Shown piece after piece: positions 48,199-58,580 of a stretch of 64,000 bases of DNA. The position numbers were made by a program, and so were the translations under genes. Numbering within the stretch: the stretch's first letter is position 1; each line of letters starts with the position of its first letter. The notes under the pieces were generated by a model. The model searched no databases, was not told the origin of the DNA, and worked only from the letters and a program-made list of their open reading frames with translations. Source of the DNA: Nemertoderma westbladi (lineage: Eukaryota; Xenacoelomorpha; Nemertodermatida; Nemertodermatidae); NCBI GenBank assembly GCA_032718475.1, contig JAUCBJ010005607.1:1-64000 (forward strand). Reading direction: 5' to 3'.

Positions 48199-48620
48199 CT
48201 CAGATGGTTTATTGTTTTGGTTGCATATACCCGTATCAGGGGTGTTCTGATGTTCTGTGGACTAGTACTCCCTTCAATGGTTGCATATGGCAACGATTGC
48301 CTCACTCTCGGAAGTGCATCTGCAGCACTGTGTTCCGCTTGAGGTCGGCTGTATTCCACTTTCGGTACCTTACCAAGACTCTCCTCACTGTACACTGGAT
48401 CCGTTATCAACTCAGCTTCGTAGATAAGGAAGTTCGACATCTCTTCCAACCCCGGCTCCGCACCCTTCTTCTCTCGGGTGGAGAAAGTGATCTTTCTCCA
48501 TTTATTCCTCAACCATATCGGTAGTGCCTGCACTATGCTCGTGATGTTACTTGAAGCATTAAGTTCGTATGGTGTTAGCGCATTTGATAAAAAAGATGTT
48601 CTTTCAATCTCAATTTCATA
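48162..48620 (-). pseudogene. BEL/Pao Gag C-terminal part
   Basis: The frame reads LNASSNITSIVQALPIWLRN, then EKKGAEPGLEEMSNFL and ELITDPVYSEESLGKVPK, nearly the same as the plus-strand copy at 2639-2850. The ORF stays open upstream to 48827, but the residues before about 48580 do not resemble the Gag of the other copy. The conserved Gag N-terminus therefore appears lost. Confidence 0.75.
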
Positions 48621-48839
48621 TATTGTGACTCCTTGCTGATTATGCTGAAAACACATGCAGTTAAGATCTAACTTTTCGGTCTGATACAATGAACGGAATG
48701 GCGCTAGTATACCTTCAATAAAGGGCCGCACACTATTTGGAGAATACTGATAAATAATCGTAAACCCCTCAACTTTCTTAATTACTGAGGTAAGCAGAAG
48801 GGTGTACCAGTAGCAATTGCGACTCAAATTTATAGTTGT

Positions 48840-49800
48840 TTTTGTGTGAAATAAATGCTATTTCATAATCCCTACGTATGTCAGTTGCAATCCTCCTTAT
48901 ATATGATCAAATTCAGTGACAGTCGGCAAATCAGTGTGCATTAGTGTGAATTAGTGTGAAGATGTGTGAAGGTTAATAAAGCATTCCTAAAGAATGCACC
49001 ATTTGTGATACCTTATAGCCTCTAATTGTGATTAGTGTAAGTCATAAATCTGTTTGATACTTAAAGCGCCACGTCCCAAAGGAACTGTTAATATTTCCCC
49101 GAAAGTAAATATAGTTGTCGGAGATTATATAGTAGCGATCTATCGAATAATACAAAGTAGCCTACTGCAATAACTTTCTCTAGAACCAAATCCAGTCTCC
49201 CATACCGTGGGTCATACGCCGCGCATATGGTTTCAACTGATGTCAATTAGCAAGGGCAATAGTCTATTTAAGGATACACTTAAATTAGCAGGTTAAACTG
49301 TTAAAGGTCTAAAAGCGTGAACATTAATAGATTTTTTCTTTTATTGCTCAGTAGGCAATAAACCCTAACGTACCGGTCGGACGGTAAACTGTAGGCTTAG
49401 TTGACCCGAACCGGTACTTTACAGCAGTATTACTTCGATTGTGAAATATTGTATATTGTAGGCTGTTAGAGGATTAGGGAGTAGTATGATAAACAACTTA
49501 AATAAAACAGCGTCTGCCATAGTCTACCATGTTAAAGAATTTCCCGAACGGCTCTTGCCGCACCTACTTACTATGATTACCATTGTGTCACCCCACCCAC
49601 TTACTATGGTTACCATTGCGCATATGTAAAATATGTCACCACTGTTTATATGTGACATATGTGGTATAAGGCCAGTCCGCAGACGGAAGTAATTTAATTA
49701 ATTCGTGTCTACCAGTTGGCGTTTGACCTTGAACCGCAATAGGTAAAACCCAATATAGTAAGTGGGTTGCAGACGTTTGTTATATAGTCTTTAACAAGAT
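48840..49800. other. No gene seen
   Basis: AT-rich, non-repetitive in this window. No 5' LTR for the adjacent element was recognised here. Confidence 0.4.
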
Positions 49801-49804
49801 TTCG

Positions 49805-50385
49805 TGATTTGATGAAAAAATGGGGCGAGCCATGAAGCGAGTGAAGCCTTAGCATATGGGTTAAGGTTATAGTATTTATAATATTATTTTCAATTTGATT
49901 ATTCTACCTATGGGGCGAGCCATGAAGTGAGTGATAGCATCGAAGTAAGGTTATGACACAACAACTAAAAAAGGTAAATTTCTACCTATGGGGCAAGCCA
50001 TGAAGTGAGTGATAGCATCGAAGTAAGGTTATTGAATTCAACTAATGGCAGCCACCAATATTACAATTCTACAGTTATTGCTAAGCCACTAGTTGTGGGA
50101 CGAGCCGTGAAGTGAGTATAAAGTTATAGTATTTATAATATTATTTTATTATGATTATTCTACTTATATGCGGAGGGGTGAGCCATGAAGTGTGTGAAAG
50201 CATATAGGCGCTATCGGTGAGTTGTCTTATCGCCGTCCAGCGCCAACATAAATTTTAATTGCTAATAACTCGGTTATACAGTGATTTGATGAAAAAATAG
50301 GACGAGCCATGAATCGAACGAAGCCTTAGAATATGGGTACCCGCGCAGCGCGGAGTGAGCAAAGCCTTTAGCGTGTGGGTACTAT
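49805..50385 (+). repeat. Dispersed 35-50-bp repeats with GGGGCGAGCCATGAAG core
   Basis: Six copies near 49822, 49912, 49991, 50098, 50174 and 50302 share GCGAGCCATGAAGTGAGTG or close variants. They are separated by short A/T-rich spacers, and some also share AGCATCGAAGTAAGGTTAT. Spacing is irregular (75-130 bp). There is no associated gene. Confidence 0.75.
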
Positions 50386-50449
50386 TGTTGAATTTTGGTA
50401 ATTATTTATTGTTATTATATTAATTGTTGAAATTAAATTATTACTTACA

Positions 50450-50917
50450 TTAATGTTGGGTGGGAGGCTGCGTTCTTGTTTGCCCTATCACTCTTGGGGG
50501 GCAGGCGCAAGTCGGGCGGACTCCCCCACCAACAATTCTCCCAGGCTCCGCAGGGACTACCCCTTCTTGCGGCGGATCCGGGGGGAACCACGGCGATAAA
50601 CCACGACCTCGCCCTCGGGGACGCCTATTCGGAAATACCATGGCAATAGGCCTAAGAGGCCTACCAATCGCCAGATAAAAATTGATAGGCCTATACAACG
50701 TTGCCATTGGTGTATTAGGCCTTCTAAGGGGTTCAATGGTACCCCCGCGAGTCCCCCCGCCGAAAGTTTGGGGCACCCTACCGGAAACAGGTACTTGTTG
50801 GATGGGGTCTTCTGCTTCCGGATTCGGGTTTGCGTCGCTACGTAGTTCTTGCTGCCGTCTCACCCACAATAATGTTGCGGCAATCTCCGAGGTTGATTTA
50901 TCACCGCCTGCAGCCAT
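50450..50917 (-). CDS. Unrecognised ORF, Gly/Pro/Arg-rich
   Basis: 155 codons are open from an ATG at 50917. The N-terminal 30 residues (MAAGGDKSTSEIAATLLWVR) could form a helix; the rest is rich in proline, glycine and arginine, with RRPRGRGRGLSPWFPPDPPQ near residue 100. Base composition is much more GC-rich than the flanks, and a shorter plus-strand frame is also open. I recognise no family. It might be a gene, a mobile-element ORF or a chance open frame in GC-rich DNA. Confidence 0.3.
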   Translation of the reverse strand: MAAGGDKSTSEIAATLLWVRRQQELRSDANPNPEAEDPIQQVPVSGRVPQTFGGGTRGGTIEPLRRPNTPMATLYRPINFYLAIGRPLRPIAMVFPNRRPRGRGRGLSPWFPPDPPQEGVVPAEPGRIVGGGVRPTCACPPRVIGQTRTQPPTQH

Positions 50918-50959
50918 TATGTCGATATGTTTTAGTTGTTTATTTAATTATTGACTTAC

Positions 50960-52650
50960 AAAATATAAGTTTTACAAACAATAATGTGAAATCTAACTTA
51001 ATATAAAACTATTGAATTAATATTCAAACTACTAAATATAAAAAGCACATTGAGTTTTAGTTTATTTAGATAGTTTATAATTTAACAGTGATATCGGTAT
51101 CGCTATTCCCGATGTTAATATAGTAAACTATTATACTATTATAACAGAACGAGAGAAAGCCGCCCCAATATTAGATTATAACAACAACATATCCATTGGG
51201 TAAGAAAGTGGAGAAGAGCCAGGCACGACTCTCAATTTTTTCGTTTATATTATGCGATCAATTTTCACTCATCTCGTCATGAACACAACATGTATGTAAA
51301 CTTTTGATAAATTTGTTGGCTATGCGTTTGCGGCTGTTTGGGCGGGGTGTGGTAGGCCTACACTTTTCACACTGAAACATTTTGGTTGTGAAATGTTTAT
51401 GGCACAGCGATCAGAGATATTTTATATATATTTTATTATGAGAGGAAGAAGAACATACAACGTTATTTACTATATTATATGTAACAAAATAATTGTTTTC
51501 GGGTTTGGAAGCCTCCCCAAAGAGTTGATATACGATTATATTTAAAAATATTTCCATGGTCATGGTCATTCACCCGTCTTTAATTAGAAATTTGTTTGCA
51601 TGAAAGACAGTTTAGTTTGGTTTTTACTGATTATTATCTCTTATCTGACTGGGGTAATAATAAAGGATAGGATAAATGGATGCAAAGTGTGACAGTAACA
51701 ATTATTTCCCAGTCACCCTAGCATGTCTTAAGTATATGATATCTCAAAGGGGAAGTTTGGATTCACTGCATAAATGCAGTTCCCCAAACTTCCCCCGAAT
51801 GCACACTGTAACTTCCACCTTCCCACAAATATCCACTGTTGAATTAATTTGAAGCCATGTAATAAGTACAAAATTGTGCGAGTTTTTAATTGTGTGGTCC
51901 AATTGTTATTTGATTTCTATTTATTATTTAAAGTGCATTTAATATCACACTGGTTTTTAGAATATTATACTATACAACTTTATGTTTTATTAATTTACCC
52001 AATCGAAGCCTCATAAGGGCCGGTTATTTGTACACATATCCCCTAATGCGCTCACTCAGTAAGGTTCAAACAACATATTAATATGAAAATAAAGTATCTG
52101 CAAAGAAAAGAACCCAATACTATATAATTTGACCTTATTAAAAAATTTGCACTTTTGCACACTTATTTGTACAAGTGCACTTTAGCAGATCGTAATGGTG
52201 GCTCTTATTTAACAAACTATGTTTATCCTCTACCGATCTACGATGGTGTATGATCAAGTGTCAGTCACTAAAAGTGTCAAAAATCCAATTTAATAAATCG
52301 CGACATTTGCGATTTTGGACCATATTCATGGACATTTTAAGTCACTTTATAGACATAAAAAGTTAAACAAATGTTACGATTATAGTTAGAAATCATTCCA
52401 AACTACATTTTAATCCCAAAAATAACATTCTACGATGAATAGAACTGGAAATAATAGTGTTTGAACTATCGAAAAAATGTTCACTATTTAAGTACATTTT
52501 GCACTTAGTACACATAAGTATTTTCCCAAGTTTTATCCTATTTCACACACTACAATCTATCCTCTATGCAATGAAAAATGTTTCAGATTAAACGGCCCTG
52601 TAGAACCGAAGTTATTGATGTTTAAAAATAATCACTCGAAAATTTCAAAT
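50960..52650. other. No gene seen
   Basis: AT-rich DNA with no supported ORF. Confidence 0.4.
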
Positions 52651-52654
52651 TCTC

Positions 52655-52730
52655 TTGGTCATATAGTCTAGTGGTTATCAATCACGTTAATGAAACCGAA
52701 GTTCGCGGATTCGAAATCCAATATTGACCA
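52655..52730 (+). tRNA. tRNA-like sequence or pseudogene
   Basis: 76 nt start TTGGTCA and end TTGACCA, so six of seven acceptor pairs form. An A-box-like TAGTCTAGTGGTTA and a B-box-like GGATTCGAAATCC have the right order and distance. The anticodon arm does not fold into a regular 5-bp stem, and the T stem is imperfect. It resembles a Glu/Asp-type tRNA that has decayed, or the head of a tRNA-derived SINE. Confidence 0.45.
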
Positions 52731-52739
52731 TTCTTATTT

Positions 52740-54670
52740 TTTTGCAAAAAAAAATATTTTTATTTTTTCACTAAAATCGCTCTAACTTCGGTTCTGGTGG
52801 TCCAAATTCAATAAAATTGGTATATTCTTTGCCGTAATTTTTTTCTTAATCTTTTGAGAAGGGGTTATTTTTGGCCCCAAAAAAATTAAAAAAAAGGGCC
52901 AAAATAACGCGATATTTTTCGACCCTTAAAATTCGTAATTTTAATTATATATGTTAAGATAAAAGATAGCGGAGTTAATTTGATACTTTTTACAGGTACT
53001 TTTGGCGCAATACGCTAAATTATAATGGAATAGCGATTTGTTAAAAAAAAAAATGTTTCGTCCCTTTTTATAAATATTATATTTCACACGATCGCCTGCC
53101 GCTCCAGTTTTATAATACCTCCGGCGCTGTGATTAACGCTGTTAGATAGATAATTTAACGCACTATAAGTCTGCGTAAACAAATCTCCCGTAAGTTAAGT
53201 AGTTTTCGAGCTAGACGATTTCCCGCGAAGCAAGTTTGAAGCGCGAAATTATAATTTTGGCCCTCATTTTTTTAATATCATCCTTGGAGCAAAACCGATA
53301 GCATATTTGAATTCCCCGTATGGATATTGACTGTATAGAATGTACCTTAACCAACTAAAGTTAAAAATAAAAAATTATTCGATAAAAACTACTTTACAAA
53401 TTCTGGCCCTATTTGGCCCCTATTGCCGACATATTTTTTGTACCCCCATTCGATAGGAACGTAGCCCCAATGGTCTTCTACGAGTTTCATAAAAGAATTA
53501 GTGGATTCCTACCCGCGTTGTCGAATTAAACATTTCGGAAATAAGTTTTCCAAAAAAGACGGACAAAAACGTACAAATTTACAGCCCCTTTTTCCACCCG
53601 AAATTTTAATAAATATCTTACCCCCATTCGATACGAAGGTAGTACCACTCTTCCCCTTTCCAACCGCGTTACTTTCGTCCCCGTACGATTAATATTAGCC
53701 GAGTTATAGCGGATCCCGCAAAGTCATTTTGTCCGTTTTTTCAACTTTGACGGACATTTTCGGAAAAAAGGCGTAGTAATCTTTTTTGAAAAAAAAACGA
53801 ATTCACTAATTAATCCCTTCTATCGTATCCTGGCGTCGGCTAAGCAATAACCTAGGGTTTTTTCGAGCCACTGTAGAGCACCTTTCAAAAAAATTTTAAA
53901 ATTGTCGAAAAAATGACGGATTTTTGTCCGCCGTGTCCGTCGAAGGGTTAGATTTAATAATGTTAGAGTTGCTAATATCTTAGAATTCCGAGCCGCTCCC
54001 CTGGTGAGAAAATAAAAAAATTTGGTGTGTTCCTTCAACGAAAAGTCCCCCAGAATCCCAAGTTAACCTATATAGTTAGCGATTGCCTGCGGCTTTAGGA
54101 GTGGCCGCGGTATTCACCTCCCTCATAGCGGCCGCGGCGGTGTTGCGTCAAATGGAGAAATATTTATCCCACCTAGCTAATTTGGTAAGGCTAATTATCT
54201 ATGCTTCGTATATGGCTTATTTCTTCTTTTGTGAAACCGGTCACATATGCGAGTAAATTGAACCCAGACCTTTGATTGTCGTTAGAGCGTTTAATTATTG
54301 TCTAATGCGCGTAGCATGGATAGAGATTCTGGCCTTTGTGTTAACCACATAGGTTGGGCGGCAGATGCTTGGTATATAATGGAAAGAGTTGGACCCCAAT
54401 ATGGCTATGTCCAATTATTATTCCAGTTTTACTGGCGCCCACGCGCTAAAGACTTCACCTCACAAGGTTTCAGTGATTGACGATGAAAATTATTAAAAAA
54501 ATTAAAAAACGAATAGTGCCGCGTGAAGACCCCACCCACGTCACTTACCACGTCCCATATATTTATTAAAAATATTGCTATTACTATATACCCAAGAAAT
54601 AAATATTTATTATTAATATTAATGCTAATAATATTTTCACACACCGCAATTGAATATACCCATAACCGAA
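52740..54670. other. Non-coding flank of the Maverick element
   Basis: AT-rich with internal similarity: TACCCCCATTCGATAGGAACGT near 53447 and TACCCCCATTCGATACGAAGGT near 53620, and CGGACATTTT/CGGATTTTTGTCCG stretches around 53750-53940. This could be the terminal region of the Maverick, but the opposite end is outside the window, so terminal inverted repeats cannot be tested. Confidence 0.35.
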
Positions 54671-54679
54671 ATAAATAAA

Positions 54680-55120
54680 TTATTTTATTAATGAAAGTGT
54701 CCACAGTAATAACAATAAATCATTGTACCGCAAATTAGAGGTGAATATATTCATTGCTCCGGGATTTTTCGGCACCTCGGTTAGATAATACAGACAAAAT
54801 AGACCGCACTGAGTCGAATGTGGCGCTTGAAATATTTTACGATTCCAAGTATGCCTTTGGGTATATTTATGCAACCAATATGATATTTTCGGTGGTGGGG
54901 CTTTACCAAACGAATCTAAATAATAAGCAATTCTGTTAACCACGCGTACGCAAGACCAGTGTTGCCTCGGTAGGCCTATACGTTGATTATTAATAATAAA
55001 TGAATAATTTTGTTTATGCTTATTTTTTTTTGCGTGTATTAGGTGTAATTGGTCGATTGCGTAAACACCGATGTATTCGGGCCCCACCGGGAATTTCGCT
55101 AATTGTATAGAGTCCAACAT
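54680..55120 (-). CDS. Adenain-like cysteine protease (virion maturation protease)
   Basis: 146 residues, the size of Maverick proteases. The catalytic set of the adenain/Ulp1 fold is visible: H54 in RQHWSCVRV, D69 in YYLDSFG, Q98 in KIFQAPHS and C105 in TQCGLFCLYYL. This family cleaves capsid precursor proteins during virion maturation. It is the last gene of the cluster, 94 bp beyond the capsid gene. The frame is intact with ATG at 55120, and no lesions are visible. Confidence 0.88.
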   Translation of the reverse strand: MLDSIQLAKFPVGPEYIGVYAIDQLHLIHAKKNKHKQNYSFIINNQRIGLPRQHWSCVRVVNRIAYYLDSFGKAPPPKISYWLHKYTQRHTWNRKIFQAPHSTQCGLFCLYYLTEVPKNPGAMNIFTSNLRYNDLLLLLWTLSLIK

Positions 55121-55214
55121 TTTAGCGTGCGCGTATCATTAAAAGTTTAAGATAATTTTTCTAATTCCACAGGCGGTGCGGCTTCGCTTACTTTGTACTA
55201 TGCGAGATCTTTAT

Positions 55215-56448
55215 TTATTCGGTTATTATTTCCTTGGCTTCCGAAATAGATAGAAGAGCGTCATAGCTTGCCATTAATATAACGTTAATAGTGTTAACTA
55301 GCGCATTACTAAATTTCAGAATCAAATGCCCGCTTGTATGTATACTAGGTTGAATCTCATGGCTTTGATCGCCTCCTGCGGTAAGATCAAATACTATCAA
55401 AGGAAATTGGGTACGAAACCGTTCTGGTGTTAGAGAGCAAAATACGCCGCTCAAGCTCTTGAACACGTTCATTAAACTTTCGAATTCCAACATAAAATTG
55501 TTTTCCGGAAAGTTAGGGCGATATGGATACCATTGTATAATACGGGAGTCGATGTTTAGTTCGGCATAATTTAAACCGAAATGGTTAAAATGTAGCGGAT
55601 TACTGCTTAATTCCCCGTTGAAGCTGACGTTGGTAAGCATTCCAATCAAAATATACTTAGGTAATTTCCCTTGGATTATGTTCGATTCTGTATAACTGGA
55701 CTGTCCGCCACCAATAGTGAAGGTTTTCACTTCTTGTTTTAACAAGTTATAAATAAAGTCATTTTTTTGTGACCCCAACAAATGCGTGCGCATAACCTCG
55801 GCATCAATCCTGTGGCATTTTATTTTTAAATTAATATCCATGATTTCAACTCTTGGGTTTGCCAACTTTCAAAAAAAAATTATTCGATACTCGGTCTATA
55901 CGAAGTCGAATGTTAATTCCTGGTGGCAGTAATTTGTCCTGACTTGTCAAGTCTAGAAAAATTGGGGCCACTACGAATTTAACATAATTCCCACGAACGT
56001 CGTTCCCAGAAACGACAGGTACCCCACCTAGATTATTATCTGTATCCTCATAACCACCAGCTCTTAAAATACCGCGTTTTTCATTAGCATCTGTCAACAG
56101 TAATGTCTGAAATGTAGACTTATAGGCGTAGAACCCATTCGAGGTTTCAACTAGCTTTTCATTTAGGTACAACGAACAATTTTCAAATAGTGACCCACCC
56201 GGGTAATTGAGATGGTGGAGGGTTGTATCGTCGTTAGCCCTATTACCGTCCCACGTAATTTTATATTTAATGTGAAATTTCGAATTCTTTAAATCAGTAT
56301 ATAGAACATTTGACTGGGGTATAAAGAACTCTATTTGCCTGGCATTCGCGTCAAGAGTAGAGATCGGGTAGATATGCAAAAAATGTGAAGATGTATATTC
56401 TCGCTGATTTGTTTTACTCGAGAATAATGATAATTCTAATTTACTCAT
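55215..56448 (-). pseudogene. Major capsid protein, double jelly-roll type, frameshifted
   Basis: The first part (from ATG 56448) begins SKLELSLFSSKTNQREYTSS and contains ARQIEFFIPQSNVLYTDL, then NYPGGSLFENCSLYLNEKLV and LLPPGINIRLRIDR. The frame then ends just after a run of nine identical bases (55871-55879). A second frame (from about 55865 to 55215) continues PRVEIMDINLKIKCHRIDAE, then FNGELSSNPLHFNHFGLN and FPLIVFDLTAGG. Together they represent one protein of about 415 residues, interrupted at the homopolymer. The order matches the hexon-like capsid protein of Mavericks. I prefer ATG 56448 to the ORF start at 56508 because the upstream 20 codons overlap the previous gene and the family starts at this point. 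Confidence 0.88.
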
Positions 56449-56485
56449 TGTTAAGTTACATGAAAATATCACGACATTTATTATT

Positions 56486-56983
56486 TCACTTTTTACGTTT
56501 GCGCCCAACGTTCATACCCACACTTGGGTGTCGCCGTTTCCCGCTCCTCTTTTTTTTACTTTTCGGGTTTGTAAATTCATTGTATACCCGTTGGGCGATT
56601 TGGCATGTCTTTGGATGAGGTTCTAACCGCGCGGCCACTTTATTTATCAAATCATCTGCTTTACTGCGTAAAATACGTTTTCCTTCCGGTATTATGTATT
56701 TCCGCGCCACTTTTGCTGCTTTGGGGAGTGCTTTAGTTAGCACCTTTCTCCCTAACTTGCGCGCTAATATACCGAGGCCAGTTGTTAATATTCCGTGCCC
56801 ACGCTGACGATTTTGGGTGTATCGCTGGCCGAATTTATTATTCTTATTATTCCATACACCAGTAGATGGGCCAAACCCGGGGAGAATGCTTCCACCTTTA
56901 AAAACGGGTATATCGCTATAATTCCCACTTCTCAGTTGGATTTGTGGGGTGCTATATAATTTAAACAAATTAGAATCTGACAT
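56486..56983 (-). CDS. Basic virion-type protein upstream of the capsid gene
   Basis: 165 residues, strongly basic, ending in a KKKRSGKRRHP...GRKRKK tail that looks like a nuclear or DNA-binding signal. It has a glycine-rich N-terminal part (FKGGSILPGFGPS) and a central amphipathic KLGRKVLTKALPKAAKVARK stretch. Its place directly before the major capsid gene, its size and its charge fit the minor virion (PX-like or core) proteins of Mavericks. Precise homology cannot be established by eye. Confidence 0.6.
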   Translation of the reverse strand: MSDSNLFKLYSTPQIQLRSGNYSDIPVFKGGSILPGFGPSTGVWNNKNNKFGQRYTQNRQRGHGILTTGLGILARKLGRKVLTKALPKAAKVARKYIIPEGKRILRSKADDLINKVAARLEPHPKTCQIAQRVYNEFTNPKSKKKRSGKRRHPSVGMNVGRKRKK

Positions 56984-57105
56984 TATTATTATGAGTATTT
57001 ATTATAACGTATAATAATAATTCTTTACTACATACGTATATGTGTAATCAACAAATAATATATGTACCACATAATAATACAATATAATTAATAAATATAT
57101 ACACA

Positions 57106-57699
57106 TTAATTTGATGACAACCATTTCCCATAACCAACTGCGAGTTTCATAGAACAGTAATTAAAACAAGAATCTTTATCAGAATGGTAGGCACAATTTG
57201 TTATTGCCGAATAATCATGGAAAATGCATTTGGTGTCATAATCGACATATTTTTCGTTTATGCCGTACGTTTCTAGAAGTGTTCCATTCACATTAAATTC
57301 ATTTTTTAAAATAAATAATTTCGGTATTCCGCGTATTAATATTTGAAACCCCAACTGTTTTTTTTCTTGTAACCATTCCTGTATGTACATTTTAAATGCG
57401 CTTTGGTCCATAAATCCGTAGTCAAAATTAATGTGATGCGTAATATTGGCGAGTTGTATGAGATGATCGTATTCGCTTAAACTTAAAATTTTTGCGGGCA
57501 GACCATTAATAAACCATACGTTTTCTAATGATTTGATGGTAGTATTATAAGCCGCAAACTCTTTAAAATAAATGGTTGCAACGGGGTGTTGGCCGATCTG
57601 CGGATGATGCGTATAATATTGGAAATCTACTATTATTCCTGGGTTTTCCAGCGTCGGGTAATAATCACGCCCGCGGCTGCGACTTAGAAATTTATCCAT
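57106..57699 (-). CDS. Maverick-encoded protein of unknown function
   Basis: 197 residues with intact ORF and ATG at 57699. There is no motif I can name. The C-terminal 60 residues contain six cysteines and several histidines (DTKCIFHDYSAITNCAYHSD, CFNYCS), which might bind metal or form disulfides. The middle is aromatic and hydrophobic (INFDYGFMDQSAFKMYIQEW). No signal peptide or membrane segment is seen. It lies between the paralogous pair and the virion genes, so a structural role is possible but not shown. Confidence 0.6.
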   Translation of the reverse strand: MDKFLSRSRGRDYYPTLENPGIIVDFQYYTHHPQIGQHPVATIYFKEFAAYNTTIKSLENVWFINGLPAKILSLSEYDHLIQLANITHHINFDYGFMDQSAFKMYIQEWLQEKKQLGFQILIRGIPKLFILKNEFNVNGTLLETYGINEKYVDYDTKCIFHDYSAITNCAYHSDKDSCFNYCSMKLAVGYGKWLSSN

Positions 57700-57773
57700 A
57701 TAGTTGCTATTACTTCAGATAATCAGATAATAATAAATAATAAATAATTTACATCGATTAAATTGAAACTATC

Positions 57774-58580
57774 TCAGTCAATTCGTATAAAATGAAGCGT
57801 CAATATTGAATTTCCATAATGAAAGCGCAACAGATCACCCGAATCCCCAACCAATTTAGCCCGTATATAGCGTAAATTAGATGTTACTTTAAGTTTTTTA
57901 TAGTATATCTGTTTGACTTCCCTAGTAATGACTTCACCGTATTCCCCTTCTAATGGTATGGTGCGCAACAGCCGATATTCGTTATTGTCCACAAATTGAG
58001 ATTCAACACAATTAAGGTGAATATTTATGTTAGGGTCTAGTATCTCGACTGCGTCAGGATGTTTACGGCACTGGTACTTATTATTCCACGGATTAATTCT
58101 AATTAAATTATAATCTCCGACGTCGGTTTTTACGCACTTGAAACCTAATTTATCAATATCGTGCTCTATTAATCCTAGGTAACCACCCAAACGTTTGCTA
58201 ACAAAGATTTCCCATTGTTTTCCTTTGAAATGAATAGTTATATCGCCTGACCTCGCTCTATTATCAACTATATTAATTTGTGCTTTAATAATGCTTTTGT
58301 TGAAGAACTCAATGATTCTTTCCAATGTCAGGAACGACCCTTCTGGGAGAGTGACATCTCTTGTATCCATTTTTTTATTTTTTATAGCCTTTATATAAAT
58401 GTTACTATTATCGTGACGAATACTAGATACGTAGGTTATACTAGTCAAACCTACTAACCATTGCCCTCTAGCGATAGGTAAAGTAATTTGTAAATTTATT
58501 TGGAAATCGCTAGCATTATTAAGTGGAAATTCTATTGGGTTCGCGTTTGAAGGTAGTACAACATAATAACTATTCATCAT
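57774..58580 (-). CDS. Maverick conserved protein, second of a paralogous pair
   Basis: 268 residues, intact. It starts MMNSYYVVLPSNANPIEFPL and shares with the preceding gene an N-terminal plan: a beta strand, an S-x-A motif, N-D/SDF, then RGQWLVGLTSITYVSSIR matching TTDWVVGLKEIQYVSTYR. Both also share a RLLRTIPL/PLLRIIPL block and a final hydrophobic strand (HYGNSILTLHFIRI). Proteins with this N-terminus are common in Mavericks and adintoviruses, but I know of no established function; spike or fibre is a guess. It overlaps the upstream gene by 11 bp. Confidence 0.7.
   Translation of the reverse strand: MMNSYYVVLPSNANPIEFPLNNASDFQINLQITLPIARGQWLVGLTSITYVSSIRHDNSNIYIKAIKNKKMDTRDVTLPEGSFLTLERIIEFFNKSIIKAQINIVDNRARSGDITIHFKGKQWEIFVSKRLGGYLGLIEHDIDKLGFKCVKTDVGDYNLIRINPWNNKYQCRKHPDAVEILDPNINIHLNCVESQFVDNNEYRLLRTIPLEGEYGEVITREVKQIYYKKLKVTSNLRYIRAKLVGDSGDLLRFHYGNSILTLHFIRID

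Larger units (their letters stand above)
42000..48830 (-). mobile_element. Second, decayed BEL/Pao element, lacking a recognised 5' LTR
   Basis: In minus-strand order there is a Gag C-terminal part (48620-48162), a zinc knuckle and retropepsin (48198-47476), a strongly shortened pol (47489-46560), and a 3' LTR (45760-42000) that is interrupted by a 3.16-kb insertion. Its LTR and 3' region align along their length with those of the element at 23696-30848 (purine tract, ATGCTATCTTCCC, TGGATGTGGGGTGGAA, CCCATCCTTGGTACATC) but are clearly diverged. It has no counterpart of the exonuclease/zinc-knuckle cassette. Confidence 0.8.

Noticed and set aside
52740-54670. Maverick terminal inverted repeat
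   Set aside because: The partner end lies outside the window, so no inverted copy can be seen; left as undefined flank.
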